From Exiguobacterium aurantiacum (GTDB lineage: Bacteria > Bacillota > Bacilli > Exiguobacteriales > Exiguobacteriaceae): DNA of 64,000 nucleotides. Shown here piece after piece: positions 8,302 through 17,977 of the stretch. Positions within the stretch are counted from its first letter, which is position 1. The number at the start of each line of letters is the position of its first letter. Below the pieces are notes generated by a model. The model was not told the origin of the DNA. It made no database searches and worked only from the letters and a program-made list of their open reading frames with translations. The stretch spans positions 2,700,001 through 2,764,000 of the forward strand of contig NZ_CP101462.1 in assembly GCF_024362205.1 (NCBI RefSeq). The letters are read 5' to 3'. The position numbers and the translations under genes are program-made.

Positions 8302-11300
8302 AATGGTAGTCCCTCTCCTGTCTGCATCGTTTGAAGTGAACGGACCGGCATCGGTTCCGCTTGCATCGCTTGTTGATAGTACTCGGCAAGATGTGTCTCC
8401 GAGATGACGTGGACACCGTTTCGGACCGCCGTCTCACGTGCCGCTTGTTCTTCTGGTGCGTTCGAGAATAGGACCGACACGTTTTGGAACTCGGTCGTCT
8501 CATCAAGCGTTTGATCACTATATGACGACCAGCCTTTCCCGGCTACGGTCTCGGTCCGAATCATGACGCGCGTCGTCGTCGCATCGTAACAGAACCGTTC
8601 GGTCACGTAAGGGGTCATGCTGAATTGGAGCGTCTCCCCGGTCGAGCGCATGACGGGTCCGGTGAGTGGGTCGACGCCCGGCAATTTCAAACTTGAGAAT
8701 ACCGGTGTCTTGATGGCATATCCGTTCCATACCGGACGTTCGTCTGAGACGACGGTTGCCAACTCATGGCCGAACGCCGCGAGCGTCGCCCATTCGATAA
8801 GCGGTTCCCCGGTCACTTTACTAACGATCGGGACCGTCCGAGATGCACGCGGGTTGATCTCGAGCACGTAGATGACGTCGCCCTTCAAGACGAATTGGAT
8901 GTTGAGCGCCCCTCGGTACGCGAGCGCTTGTCCAATCGTTTGAACGATGGTTTCAATCTCCGCCTGTTGCGCGCGTGACGTCTTGACCGGTGGCAGAATC
9001 ATCGTCGAATCGCCCGAATGGACACCGGCGGCCTCAATCTGTTCGAGCAAGGCCGGGACGTAGACGGTTTTCCCGTCTGTCACACAGTCGACTTCGAGTT
9101 CACGTCCATCGACATACGCATCGACGAGGAGTGGGTAGTTCAAACTCGGGGCGATCCGCGCCAAGTCCTCATTCGTCCGAATGATGTACATCCCTTTCCC
9201 ACCGATGACGTAGGAGGGACGAACGACACATGGGTAGCCAAGACGATTGATTGCGGACGTCAACTCGTCTGCCGACCCGACCTCTTCTCCAGGGATGTGG
9301 GCCACACCGATACCATCGAGGAACTGATAGAAGCGATCCCGGTCTTCCATTTGATCGATGACATCAGCCGATGCACCGAGCAGGCGATATCCTTTGTCTT
9401 CTAACGCATGCGCGAGAGCGATGCCGGTCTGACCGCCGAACTGAATCAACACGTCCTGACAGCCTTCGGCCTCCAACACGTGGACGACATCTTCAATCGT
9501 CAACGGTTCGACGTACAGCTTGTCGGCGACCGTGAAATCGGTCGACACCGTCTCCGGGTTGTTGTTGATCATAATCGTCTCGACCCCGAGCTTTTGAAGC
9601 GCCCAGACGGCATGCACCGAACTGTAATCGAACTCGATGCCTTGCCCGATCCGAATCGGTCCGGACCCGATGACGGCGACTTTTGGACGCTCGCTCGGCA
9701 CGACTTCAGACGTCCCGTGCCACGTCCCATAAAAGTACGGCGTGCGACTCTCGAACTCAGCGGCACACGTATCTATCATCTGATAGACCGGATGGATGTC
9801 GTGTTCGAGCCGCATCGATACCACCGTTTCGGCCGTGACGTTCATCTGCTGCGCGATCTGGGCGTCGGTGAAGCCGAACCGTTTCGCCTGCAACAGGTTC
9901 GCTGGCGTGGACAGGTTCAGATGGATTGTCGTCACGAGTCGGTCGAACGTCATCATGAAGTGTGGGGCGATGCCCGTCAACGCTTCAAGTTGTGACGCCG
10001 TGGCGATTCCCTGGTCGAGTAGCGCGAGGCACGCCAGGAGACGACGGTCGGTCGGTGCCGATATTTCAGCGTATAGCGCGTCGGCATCAGCTGTCGCCAT
10101 CCAACTTGGATAGAGCGGACGCTGCTCGACACCGGCACCACGCCATGCTTTCTGTAGCGCTTCTTCGAGCGTTTTGCCCATCGCCATGCTCTCCCCGGTC
10201 GCTTTCATCTGCGGTCCGAGCGTCCGGTCCGTCCCATTGAACAAATCGAACGGGAACGTCGGCACTTTCGCCGTCACATAATCGAGGGCCGGTTCGAAGC
10301 TCGCCATCGTTCCGTTCGTGACGGGATTGATGCAATCGTCGAGTCGTTCCCCGAGCGCGAGACGGGTCGCAATCTTCGCAATCGGATACCCGGTCGCTTT
10401 TGAGGCGAGCGCCGAGCTACGCGAGACGCGCGGGTTCACTTCGATCACGTAGTAGGCGTCTTCCGTCGGATGGACGGCGAACTGGATGTTACATCCGCCG
10501 ATGACACCGAGAGCCGAGACGATTCGGAATGCGGCGCTCCGTAACGTCTGATGCATCGCATCCGATAACGTCTGGGCCGGGGCGAACACGACCGAGTCAC
10601 CCGTATGGACGCCGACCGGGTCGATGTTTTCCATGTTGCAGACGATGATGCACGTCCCGTTGGCGTCACGCATGACCTCATATTCGAACTCTTTATAGCC
10701 GGCGATGCTCTGCTCGATCAAACACTGCGAGATTGGACTCGCCTCGAGACCACGCTTCGCAAGCGTGTACGCCGCATCAATCGTCTCCGCAATCCCGCCG
10801 CCGGTACCGCCGAGCGTGAACGCCGGACGGACGATGAGCGGGACGCCTGTCTCGGCGATAAAGCCGTCAAGCGCCTCGATGGACTCGATGGTCGTGCTGA
10901 CCGGGAGCGGTTCCCCGAGTTCGTTCATCTTCTGCTTGAACCGTTCGCGGTCCTCCCCGTCACGAATCGTCTCGAGCGACGTCCCAAGGAGAGCGATGCC
11001 GTATTGATCAAGCACGCCGGCCTCGTCTAAAGCGAGCGCCAAGTTGAGGGCAGTCTGCCCGCCGACCGTGGCGAGCAAATGGGTCGGTCGTTCTGCCTCG
11101 ATAATCAACTCGGCCTTCTCTAACGTCATCGCCTCGATGTACGTGTGATCGGCCAAACCGGGATCGGTCATAATCGTGGCCGGGTTCGAGTTGAAGAGCA
11201 CGACCTCACATCCCGCTTCTCGAAGCGCTTGGCACGCCTGTGTGCCCGAATAGTCAAACTCGGCCGCCTGTCCGATGATAATTGGACCTGAACCGATGAC

Positions 11301-11318
11301 GAGTACTTTCTTATGCAT
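8298..11318 (-). CDS. carB: Carbamoyl-phosphate synthase large subunit, arginine pathway
   Basis: CarB makes carbamoyl phosphate from bicarbonate, ATP and the ammonia released by CarA. The 1006-aa protein has both homologous ATP-grasp halves, each opening with a GSGPI motif (GSGPIIIGQAAEFDYSG near residue 8; GSGPIRIGQGIEFDYSS in the second half). The C-terminal regulatory domain is short, and the whole protein is shorter than pyrimidine-type CarB (about 1070 aa), as in arginine-specific enzymes of Bacillus. It overlaps carA by eight bases and argF by four. Placement inside the arg operon argues for arginine-specific use. Confidence 0.95.
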   Translation of the reverse strand: MHKKVLVIGSGPIIIGQAAEFDYSGTQACQALREAGCEVVLFNSNPATIMTDPGLADHTYIEAMTLEKAELIIEAERPTHLLATVGGQTALNLALALDEAGVLDQYGIALLGTSLETIRDGEDRERFKQKMNELGEPLPVSTTIESIEALDGFIAETGVPLIVRPAFTLGGTGGGIAETIDAAYTLAKRGLEASPISQCLIEQSIAGYKEFEYEVMRDANGTCIIVCNMENIDPVGVHTGDSVVFAPAQTLSDAMHQTLRSAAFRIVSALGVIGGCNIQFAVHPTEDAYYVIEVNPRVSRSSALASKATGYPIAKIATRLALGERLDDCINPVTNGTMASFEPALDYVTAKVPTFPFDLFNGTDRTLGPQMKATGESMAMGKTLEEALQKAWRGAGVEQRPLYPSWMATADADALYAEISAPTDRRLLACLALLDQGIATASQLEALTGIAPHFMMTFDRLVTTIHLNLSTPANLLQAKRFGFTDAQIAQQMNVTAETVVSMRLEHDIHPVYQMIDTCAAEFESRTPYFYGTWHGTSEVVPSERPKVAVIGSGPIRIGQGIEFDYSSVHAVWALQKLGVETIMINNNPETVSTDFTVADKLYVEPLTIEDVVHVLEAEGCQDVLIQFGGQTGIALAHALEDKGYRLLGASADVIDQMEDRDRFYQFLDGIGVAHIPGEEVGSADELTSAINRLGYPCVVRPSYVIGGKGMYIIRTNEDLARIAPSLNYPLLVDAYVDGRELEVDCVTDGKTVYVPALLEQIEAAGVHSGDSTMILPPVKTSRAQQAEIETIVQTIGQALAYRGALNIQFVLKGDVIYVLEINPRASRTVPIVSKVTGEPLIEWATLAAFGHELATVVSDERPVWNGYAIKTPVFSSLKLPGVDPLTGPVMRSTGETLQFSMTPYVTERFCYDATTTRVMIRTETVAGKGWSSYSDQTLDETTEFQNVSVLFSNAPEEQAARETAVRNGVHVISETHLAEYYQQAMQAEPMPVRSLQTMQTGEGLPL

Positions 11319-12360
11319 AGACGTTCACCCCTTGCTGAATCATTTTGTCGAAGCGGTCAAAGATGGCTTGTGCTTCTTTCGGTCCCGGACTGGCCTCCGG
11401 ATGGAACTGGGCCGAGAGAATCGGGGCAGTGCGGTGCAACGTCCCTTCGACCGACAAATCGTTCACGTTCTCAAACAATAATTCGAGCGGCGTCTCTTCC
11501 AAACTGTCCCGTGTGACGACGTACCCATGATTTTGCGACGTCATCCACACTTCACCCGTCTGGACGTTCCGGACCGGATGGTTGGATCCGCGGTGTCCGT
11601 ACGTCTGTTTTTCAATTTCACAGCCGAACGCGAGCGCGAGCAGTTGATGGCCCATACAAATGCCGAGGGTCGGATATGCCAGCGCCACTTCACGCACATT
11701 GTCGAGGTAATCGACCAAATCACGCGGGTCTCCCGGACCGTTCGACACGAGAATCCCGGTCGGTGCGAGCGCTTGGACTTTTTCGGCCGTCGTATCGAAC
11801 GGAACGACTGTCACCGTGTACCCTCGCTCCACCATCGCTTGAACCATCGACGCCTTCACGCCGAAGTCGAGACAGACGATATGTCCGCTCGCCCCGTCGC
11901 CGTGACGCACATGCTCTGACGTCGAAACGGTCTCGGTGATTTGATGTAAGTCCCCGTCAAACGATGCCTCGATTTCAGAAGTCATCACACCCCATTGATC
12001 CCCGTGTTCACGGAGGGCATGGACGAGCGAGCGTGTATCGATGTCTGACAGTACCGGTACACCGGACTGTTCCAGCCAGTCTTTCAAATCGGTCGCCGCC
12101 CCGTTTCCAGCCAACGTCTGGACGAGCACGCCCGCCACTTGAATGTCCGCACTTTCAGATGCTGCGTCGGTCAACCCATATTGCCCGATGAGCGGATACG
12201 TGAAGGCGACGATTTGACCGGCGTACGACGGATCGGTCAACACTTCTTGGTAACCGGTCATGCCTGTGAAGAAGACGACCTCCCCTTTCGCCAAGCGCGC
12301 ACTCGTCTCCCACGTCCCGTTGAACTGTTGACCGCTTTGTAACGTCACTGTCCCCGTCAT
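11311..12360 (-). CDS. carA: Carbamoyl-phosphate synthase small subunit, arginine pathway
   Basis: CarA is the class I glutamine amidotransferase that delivers ammonia to CarB. The 349-aa product has the catalytic cysteine in LGICMGHQLLALAFG and the His/Glu pair in SAQFHPEASPGP. The N-terminal CPSase small-chain domain occupies about 1-130. It overlaps argD by four bases and carB by eight. Confidence 0.96.
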   Translation of the reverse strand: MTGTVTLQSGQQFNGTWETSARLAKGEVVFFTGMTGYQEVLTDPSYAGQIVAFTYPLIGQYGLTDAASESADIQVAGVLVQTLAGNGAATDLKDWLEQSGVPVLSDIDTRSLVHALREHGDQWGVMTSEIEASFDGDLHQITETVSTSEHVRHGDGASGHIVCLDFGVKASMVQAMVERGYTVTVVPFDTTAEKVQALAPTGILVSNGPGDPRDLVDYLDNVREVALAYPTLGICMGHQLLALAFGCEIEKQTYGHRGSNHPVRNVQTGEVWMTSQNHGYVVTRDSLEETPLELLFENVNDLSVEGTLHRTAPILSAQFHPEASPGPKEAQAIFDRFDKMIQQGVNVYA

Positions 12361-13502
12361 GACACCATCTCCTTTGTAATCACATGTTCAATGATTGCGA
12401 GTGCTTCATCCACTTCAGCTTCCGTGAGCAGCAAAGACGGCAAGAAGCGAATCACGTCCGGACCTGCCGCGACGACCAAGAGCCCCGCGTCTCGCAATTG
12501 TTCAATCCACGCCGCGACCGGTTGCGTCGCGACGAGCCCGAGCATCAACCCCAGCCCACGCACTTCAGTGAACGTCTCCCCGTCGACAAATTGTTCCAAG
12601 CCCGCTCGTAATCGCGCGCCCGTCGCATTGACATGGGCAAGTGCGTCCGCCTCGAACAAGATGTCGAGCGTCGCTTCCGCCGCGGCCATCGCAAGCGGAT
12701 TGCCGCCGAACGTCGAACCGTGACTTCCAGCCGTGAAGACATGCTCCGCACCCGTTGCTGTCAAAATCGCTCCGACAGGGAAACCGCTGCCGAGCCCTTT
12801 CGCGAGCGTGACGACGTCCGGTTGAAGCGGGGTCTGTTCGAACGCGAAACGGGTACCTGTGCGGGCAATCCCGGTCTGCACCTCATCGACGACGATTTTG
12901 ACACCATGCTCAGTCGCCTTCGCTTGAAGCGCTTCGAGCCAGGCCGAGTCAGCGACGACGACCCCGCCCTCGCCTTGGACGATTTCGAGCCAGACCGCAG
13001 CCGTCTCCTCATCGATCATGTTGAATGCGTCCATGTCATTGAACGGTGCGTGTACGAAATCAGCCACCATCGGGCCGAAACCGGCTTTGACCTTGTCTTG
13101 TCCGGTCGCCCCGAGCATCGCGAACGTGCGACCGTGGAACGATTTCGTGAACGTCACGATTTTTGTCTTGTTCGTCCATTTCCGAATCAATTTGAACGCC
13201 CCTTCGTTCGCCTCGGTCCCGCTGTTACAGAAGAACGCATGCGTCAAATGCGTCCCTGACATGAGCATCTCGGCGACGCGAGTTTGCCCGCTGATGTTGT
13301 AAAGGTTCGACGTGTGCCACACTTTTTGCAGCTGCGCCTCGAGCGCTTGGCTCACATGCGGATGACGATGGCCCGTCCCGCAGACGGCGATGCCCATGAC
13401 GAAGTCGAGATACCGGTTGCCGTCCGTATCGGTCACGTAAGAGCCGCTCGCCTGTTCAATCTCAATATGTCGTTGTCCGTATGTCGGTAGTAGTGAATGC
13501 AT
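12357..13502 (-). CDS. argD: Acetylornithine aminotransferase
   Basis: This PLP enzyme converts N-acetylglutamate semialdehyde to N-acetylornithine. ATG 13502 with AGGAGGTG five bases upstream gives 381 aa; the longer frame to 13571 has no such signal. Motifs include GTEANEGAFKLIRKW, the aspartate in VDEVQTGIARTG, and the PLP lysine in TLAKGLGSGFPVGA. The start lies 41 bases inside argB in another frame. Confidence 0.95.
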   Translation of the reverse strand: MHSLLPTYGQRHIEIEQASGSYVTDTDGNRYLDFVMGIAVCGTGHRHPHVSQALEAQLQKVWHTSNLYNISGQTRVAEMLMSGTHLTHAFFCNSGTEANEGAFKLIRKWTNKTKIVTFTKSFHGRTFAMLGATGQDKVKAGFGPMVADFVHAPFNDMDAFNMIDEETAAVWLEIVQGEGGVVVADSAWLEALQAKATEHGVKIVVDEVQTGIARTGTRFAFEQTPLQPDVVTLAKGLGSGFPVGAILTATGAEHVFTAGSHGSTFGGNPLAMAAAEATLDILFEADALAHVNATGARLRAGLEQFVDGETFTEVRGLGLMLGLVATQPVAAWIEQLRDAGLLVVAAGPDVIRFLPSLLLTEAEVDEALAIIEHVITKEMVS

Positions 13503-14241
13503 GGTGCACCTCCTGTAGTGTTGTCCCGGGATGAGCCGGTTGCTTGCCGTCACGGATGACCGCGACTTCAATCCCTCCTGTTAGAGCACCTAGGAGCGCC
13601 TCAGTCTTCGGGATCATGCCCCCATAGATTTGACCCGAAGCGATGGCCGTTTCGACGTCTTCACGCGTGAGCGTTTGACGGAACGTCCCATCGATGCGAA
13701 TACCCGGTACGTCGGTGATCATTTCAAAACGGTTGGCCCGCAACGCGACCGCGACCGCGATCGCACAGTCATCCCCGTTACAGTTCAACGTGCCTTCCGG
13801 TCCTTGTAAGAGTGATGTCACGACGGGCACGTAGCGACTCGCGAGCAACAGCTCGAACAAGTCCGTCTCGACACGGTCGACTTCACCGACCGCCCCGAGT
13901 TCCACCAATTGCTTTCCTGTCAGCGTCTGTCCGTCCACACCCGAGAGACCGACCGCTTGAATATGATGACGACCGAGGGCAGCGACGATTTCGGTCTGCA
14001 TCTCTCCCGCGAGCACACGCTCGGCCCCTGTCAACACGTCTGCGGTCGTGACACGACGACCGTCTTGAAACACCGGTTCGATTTGTTGCCGTTCGCAATA
14101 GGCCGACAAGGCAGGTCCACCCCCATGGATGAGCACGAGCTCATGTCCCGCCTCGAGCCACGCCCGCCACTCGTTAAAATAGTCCGGATGGAGCGTGTCC
14201 CAAACGCTCCCGCCGAGTTTGACGATTTTTCGTTGTTTCAT
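13462..14241 (-). CDS. argB: Acetylglutamate kinase
   Basis: The enzyme phosphorylates N-acetylglutamate, the second step of ornithine synthesis. The 259-aa protein is an amino-acid kinase fold with KLGGSVW, the loop LIHGGGPALS, and NCNGDDCAIAVAVALRA. It starts within ATGA shared with the argJ stop codon and has only a weak ribosome binding site, so translation is probably coupled to argJ. Confidence 0.95.
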   Translation of the reverse strand: MKQRKIVKLGGSVWDTLHPDYFNEWRAWLEAGHELVLIHGGGPALSAYCERQQIEPVFQDGRRVTTADVLTGAERVLAGEMQTEIVAALGRHHIQAVGLSGVDGQTLTGKQLVELGAVGEVDRVETDLFELLLASRYVPVVTSLLQGPEGTLNCNGDDCAIAVAVALRANRFEMITDVPGIRIDGTFRQTLTREDVETAIASGQIYGGMIPKTEALLGALTGGIEVAVIRDGKQPAHPGTTLQEVHHAFTTTDIRTTTY

Positions 14242-15455
14242 GTCCGGTAACTCGCATTGATTTTGACGTAATCGTAGGTCAAATCGCAGCCATACGCCTG
14301 ACCTTGTCCGGTGCCGTCTTGCAACCGGATTTGAATCGGGACGATGTCTTGTCCCATCTCTGCTGTCGCGAGTGTCTCATCGAACCAGACCGGCGCACTT
14401 TCCATCAATACATGCTGTGATCCGATACGGATATCGACATGGTTCACGTCAATCGGTTGCTCACTGGCACCGATGGCGGCGATGATGCGTCCCCAGTTCG
14501 CATCTTGTCCATAGACGGCCGTTTTCACGAGCGAGGAGCCGACGACTTGTTTCGCGATCATCCGGGCCGCCTCATCGGTCTTCGCCCCGACGACCTCGAC
14601 TTCAATCAGTTTCGTCGCCCCTTCCCCGTCCCGGGCGATCGCCTTGGCGAGATTCGTGCATACGTCGGTCAACGCTTGGCGAAAGCGGTCATAGGCTGGC
14701 GTGCCTTCGATGATTTCGTCCATCTCGGTCAGCCCGCTCGCCAAAGCGAGCACCATATCGTTCGTCGAGCTGTCCCCATCGACGGTGATGCTGTTAAACG
14801 AGGCATCGACACTCTGTTTCAGCGCCCGTTGCAAGACGTCTGGTGCGATGACGGCATCGGTCGTGATGAAGCCGAGCATCGTCGCCATGTTCGGATGAAT
14901 CATACCCGAGCCTTTGGCCACGCCCGCAATCGTGACGGCGGCGTCGCCTTCGGCGTACTCGACCCCCGTACATTTTGTCCCCGTATCGGTCGTCAAAATC
15001 GCTTCTGCGAACGACTCCGCCCCCGTCTCCTCCTGGATTGGTTCAAGCAAATCGATTCCATTCAAGAGCGTGTCCATCGGCAACAGTTGGCCGATGACAC
15101 CTGTCGAGGCGATTGCCACTTCTTCCGGTTTGACCCCGATATGTTCGGCCGCCTTATCGCGCATCACATACGCGTCCTCGAGCCCTTGCGGCCCGGTGCA
15201 GGCGTTGGCGTTCCCACTGTTGATCAACACGGCACGAATCTTTCCGTGCGACGCGTGTAGCGTTTCTTTCGTCACTTGGATCGGGGCCGCTTGGAACTGG
15301 TTCGTCGTATAGACCGCGGCGGCACTGGCCGCATGTTCACAGACGAGCAGCGCCAAATCCTTGCGCTTTCGTTTCAGTCCGGCGTGAACACCGCACGCTT
15401 GAAACCCTTTCGGCGTGACGACGTGGATGACAGGGCTGATCATTGTTTCAATCAT
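14238..15455 (-). CDS. argJ: Bifunctional ornithine acetyltransferase / N-acetylglutamate synthase
   Basis: ArgJ recycles the acetyl group between acetylornithine and glutamate. ATG 15455 follows AAGGAGG by eight bases and gives 405 aa. The self-cleavage site is visible as HPNMATMLGF: the Ala-Thr bond breaks and Thr becomes the nucleophile of the beta chain. The family signature DGDSSTNDM and a conserved C-terminus ending INASYRT are present. Whether this copy makes acetylglutamate from acetyl-CoA cannot be read from sequence. No separate argA was seen in the window. Confidence 0.95.
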   Translation of the reverse strand: MIETMISPVIHVVTPKGFQACGVHAGLKRKRKDLALLVCEHAASAAAVYTTNQFQAAPIQVTKETLHASHGKIRAVLINSGNANACTGPQGLEDAYVMRDKAAEHIGVKPEEVAIASTGVIGQLLPMDTLLNGIDLLEPIQEETGAESFAEAILTTDTGTKCTGVEYAEGDAAVTIAGVAKGSGMIHPNMATMLGFITTDAVIAPDVLQRALKQSVDASFNSITVDGDSSTNDMVLALASGLTEMDEIIEGTPAYDRFRQALTDVCTNLAKAIARDGEGATKLIEVEVVGAKTDEAARMIAKQVVGSSLVKTAVYGQDANWGRIIAAIGASEQPIDVNHVDIRIGSQHVLMESAPVWFDETLATAEMGQDIVPIQIRLQDGTGQGQAYGCDLTYDYVKINASYRT

Positions 15456-15468
15456 CCGTTCTACCTCC

Positions 15469-16494
15469 TTATATGTACTGGGGCTGTTCATTCAACCCGG
15501 CTGTCTCATTTAATCCGAAGCGGACGTTGGCGTTTTGAATCGCTTGTCCGGCCGCACCTTTTTGCATATTGTCGATAACCGATACGATGGTCAATCGATT
15601 CGTCCGTGTATCGGCGTACACCCAGATGTCACAGTAATTCGAGCCGACGGCCGTCCGAATCTCCGGTTCGCCTTGTTGCACCCGGATGAACGGTTCGCCC
15701 GCATACGCCTCGGTCAAGACGTGCACCCAGTCCGCCTCGCTCTGCTCAATCGTCGGCACGACGCTCATCGTCGCCATGATGCCTCGATTGATGGGCAACA
15801 GATGTGTCGAGAGTGACACGGTCGCTTGCGTCCCGCTCACTGCATAAAGCGTCTGTTCAATCTCCGGGATGTGTTGATGGGTATGGACTTTATACAGTTG
15901 CACGTTTTCATTGGAACGGGCATGGTGCGTTTTGGCGCTGAGCCCTTTTCCGGCACCCGTGATGCCGGAGCACGCCGAGACGATGATTTCGTTCGGGTCG
16001 ATCCAACCGCCGTTCACGAACGGCAACAAACCGAGCGCGACCGCCGTGGCGTAACACCCGGGATTGGCAATCCAGTCAGCCGTCTTCACGGCGTCTCGAT
16101 TCCATTCCGTCAATCCATACACTGCCTGCGCTTGAAGCGACGCCGGTACGGCCGGTTTGCCGTACCACGTCTCGTAGCTCGATGCCGGCAGGCGTAAGTC
16201 TCCACTCAAATCGATGACGACTCCTTCATACCCCGTCAACTGCGCCACATATTGTGCTGACACCCCGCTCGGCGTCGCTAAAAAGATGACGTCAATTTGG
16301 TTCAATGCGTCCACCTGGAAAGGCTCAAGCGTCAAATTGCCGATCTCTAACCATGGATACAATTCCGCGAGTGTCGACCCGGCGCTCGAATCGCTCATCG
16401 CCCGGACGAGCGTGAATTCGGGATGTTTCCCGATGAGCTTTAACAGCTCCATCCCGGCGTACCCCGTGACGCCGACGATTCCACAAGTGATCAT
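15469..16494 (-). CDS. argC: N-acetyl-gamma-glutamyl-phosphate reductase
   Basis: This NADPH enzyme makes N-acetylglutamate semialdehyde. The 341-aa product has the Rossmann start GIVGVTGYAGMELLK and the active-site cysteine in ANPGCYATAVALGLLPF. It is the first gene of the operon, with AAGGAGG before its ATG, and argJ starts 13 bases after its stop. Its promoter carries two ARG boxes. Confidence 0.96.
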   Translation of the reverse strand: MITCGIVGVTGYAGMELLKLIGKHPEFTLVRAMSDSSAGSTLAELYPWLEIGNLTLEPFQVDALNQIDVIFLATPSGVSAQYVAQLTGYEGVVIDLSGDLRLPASSYETWYGKPAVPASLQAQAVYGLTEWNRDAVKTADWIANPGCYATAVALGLLPFVNGGWIDPNEIIVSACSGITGAGKGLSAKTHHARSNENVQLYKVHTHQHIPEIEQTLYAVSGTQATVSLSTHLLPINRGIMATMSVVPTIEQSEADWVHVLTEAYAGEPFIRVQQGEPEIRTAVGSNYCDIWVYADTRTNRLTIVSVIDNMQKGAAGQAIQNANVRFGLNETAGLNEQPQYI

Positions 16495-16524
16495 CTATCG
16501 AACCTCCTTAAAAGAATAAACTGA

Positions 16525-16553
16525 TTAAAACATACGTATATTTATACTGTCAA
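16525..16553 (-). promoter_or_regulatory. Sigma-A promoter of the arginine operon
   Basis: On the minus strand -35 TTGACA (plus 16548-16553) is separated by 17 bases from -10 TTTTAA (plus 16525-16530). The spacer holds one ARG box and the other lies directly upstream of the -35, so a bound repressor would block RNA polymerase. Confidence 0.75.
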
Positions 16554-16569
16554 TTGTATTTTTATACAA
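16536..16569 (-). promoter_or_regulatory. Paired ARG boxes (ArgR/AhrC operator)
   Basis: Two palindromes occur: TTGTATTTTTATACAA (16554-16569) and GTATATTTATAC (16536-16547). Their centres are 20 bp apart, about two helical turns, as expected for a hexameric ArgR bound to two boxes. The first resembles the Bacillus ARG box with its central A/T run. This predicts arginine-dependent repression of the operon. Confidence 0.75.
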
Positions 16570-16666
16570 AATGTTCATATCTTTCTCTTTCAACCTGTAA
16601 AAATAGAGTAAAAGCATGGCGGGACGGGAACTTAAGGATTATGTGAGAAAATTGGAGGGATTGTAG

Positions 16667-17113
16667 ATGAAACGACTAAAATGGGCTTTACCTGTGACGG
16701 CCTCTTTATTTTTAATGGCTGGGTGTGGTGACTCTGACGAAGTGACAAACCAACCGAGCGAGGCACCTGTCGAGGATGAGGCAAATTCAGATAACAACTC
16801 GATGTATACGTTTGATAAGTTCGAACTCGATGTTGATTACACAGATGTCAACGACGCGATCAAAGTCGATTACGAGACAGAAGCAAATTCGACAGAGGCC
16901 TCATATGAGCGTAAAGAAGACGATTTGAATTTGAGTGGGGATGAAGCGATGCAAGAACTCGATTCATTATTTGGCCAGTTAAACTTTGATAAAGATACAC
17001 CTGACGAAGAAGTCTTGAATCAGATTAAAGCCACGTTCAATGTGGAAGATGCGCAAAGCATCGAGGCTGATGTGACGTTCACCGACGGCACGGAAAAAGA
17101 ATACAAAGAGTAA
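16667..17113 (+). CDS. YusW-like lipoprotein
   Basis: The 148-aa product is a probable secreted lipoprotein: a basic N-terminus, a hydrophobic segment and a lipobox MAGC with Cys20. An acidic Ser/Asn-rich linker follows. The remainder (YTFDKFELDVDY onward) resembles the YusW domain of Bacillus, whose function is unknown. TTGGAGGG precedes the start. It is divergent from argC and alone in its transcript. Confidence 0.65.
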   Translation: MKRLKWALPVTASLFLMAGCGDSDEVTNQPSEAPVEDEANSDNNSMYTFDKFELDVDYTDVNDAIKVDYETEANSTEASYERKEDDLNLSGDEAMQELDSLFGQLNFDKDTPDEEVLNQIKATFNVEDAQSIEADVTFTDGTEKEYKE

Positions 17114-17116
17114 TCA

Positions 17117-17150
17117 AAAATGGCCAAGCGCTGAGCGCTTGGCCATTTAA
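17117..17150. terminator. Bidirectional terminator after the YusW-like gene
   Basis: The 14-bp perfect stem AAATGGCCAAGCGC/GCGCTTGGCCATTT has a 3-base loop. It lies between two convergent genes, with T-rich tails on both sides. Confidence 0.8.
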
Positions 17151-17151
17151 A

Positions 17152-17469
17152 TTAGATTTGGTTTTTATGACGAGCGTCTTGAAGCGCATCGACCAAGTCT
17201 TTCACGTCTTCGACAAGATTTTGAATCGTATCTTGGTTCTCTTCGTAGAGCGCCTTCAAATCCATGACACGATCTTTCAAGCTCCCTTTCGACGAGGCTT
17301 GAAGGCCGACCGAATGGCTTTGTGTTGACGCATCCTTCGACTTGAGTCGTGATTTCATATGCTTGAGCTGTCTAACTTGTTGCTCACGCGTCTCTCTGTG
17401 GAGAAGCGATGCCCCGGCTCCGATGACGGCACCTGCGGCCAAACCCATCCAGAAGTAGTTCTTGTTCAT
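17152..17469 (-). CDS. YtxH-like small membrane protein
   Basis: The 105-aa product begins with one membrane helix rich in small residues (FWMGLAAGAVIGAGASLL), followed by a basic, charged region predicted to be helical or coiled coil. That layout is typical of YtxH-family general stress proteins, whose role is unknown. It ends the three-gene unit PCD / ABM-like / YtxH-like, 33 bases after its neighbour. Identification is by layout only. Confidence 0.5.
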   Translation of the reverse strand: MNKNYFWMGLAAGAVIGAGASLLHRETREQQVRQLKHMKSRLKSKDASTQSHSVGLQASSKGSLKDRVMDLKALYEENQDTIQNLVEDVKDLVDALQDARHKNQI

Positions 17470-17502
17470 AAAAAATCCTCCCCTAACATGACGTTATGTT
17501 TA

Positions 17503-17976
17503 TTATAGGTCATCCGCTTCATCGACGACATAGTGTTTTATGATTGGACCGGCTCCTTTTTGTTCAACGGCTTCTTTCAGCCATTCTTGGAACAAGACGT
17601 AATCGGTCGAATCACGGAAACGATTTCCGCCCTCGGTGAATTGGATGAAGATAATCCCGTGGTTATCGTCCGGGTCGACACCGAGCCGATAGGCGGCAAA
17701 ACCGCTATGGCTGGACCCGAGACGTGATTTGTCTTTCAACAAGCGATGGAACAAGAGCGACCGGGCGTTCGAATCGACTGGGATGTTCGCATAGACAATA
17801 TTCCCTTTCGAGACGAATTGTCCTTCTGCCTCTTCGATTTGAAACGTCTTTCCGCTTTGGAACGGAGACTTGTCGCCTTCTGCGAGCAAAATCGTCTCGG
17901 TCCCGTTCGCGACGATGACGCCGGTTTGTTGACGCAATCGGTCGGCGACAGTTCCTGAGGCGAACGTCATGAACAA
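17503..17976 (-). CDS. HmoB-like ABM-domain protein (possible heme monooxygenase)
   Basis: The best start is TTG 17976, ten bases after GGAG and immediately after the preceding stop, giving 157 aa. The pattern GFAAYRLGVDPDD.HGIIFIQFTE and the final YVVDE resemble the C-terminal antibiotic-biosynthesis-monooxygenase domain of Bacillus HmoB (YhgC), which degrades heme; the N-terminal region also aligns loosely (ETILLAEG). Similarity is modest and no heme ligand can be assigned, so the enzymatic role is inferred. Confidence 0.45.
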   Translation of the reverse strand: MFMTFASGTVADRLRQQTGVIVANGTETILLAEGDKSPFQSGKTFQIEEAEGQFVSKGNIVYANIPVDSNARSLLFHRLLKDKSRLGSSHSGFAAYRLGVDPDDNHGIIFIQFTEGGNRFRDSTDYVLFQEWLKEAVEQKGAGPIIKHYVVDEADDL

Positions 17977-17977
17977 T

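Noticed and set aside
14439-15260. 273-codon open frame antisense to argJ
   Set aside because: The argJ reading carries the full family signature including the self-cleavage site; the antisense frame looks like compositional noise (Arg/Asp-rich).
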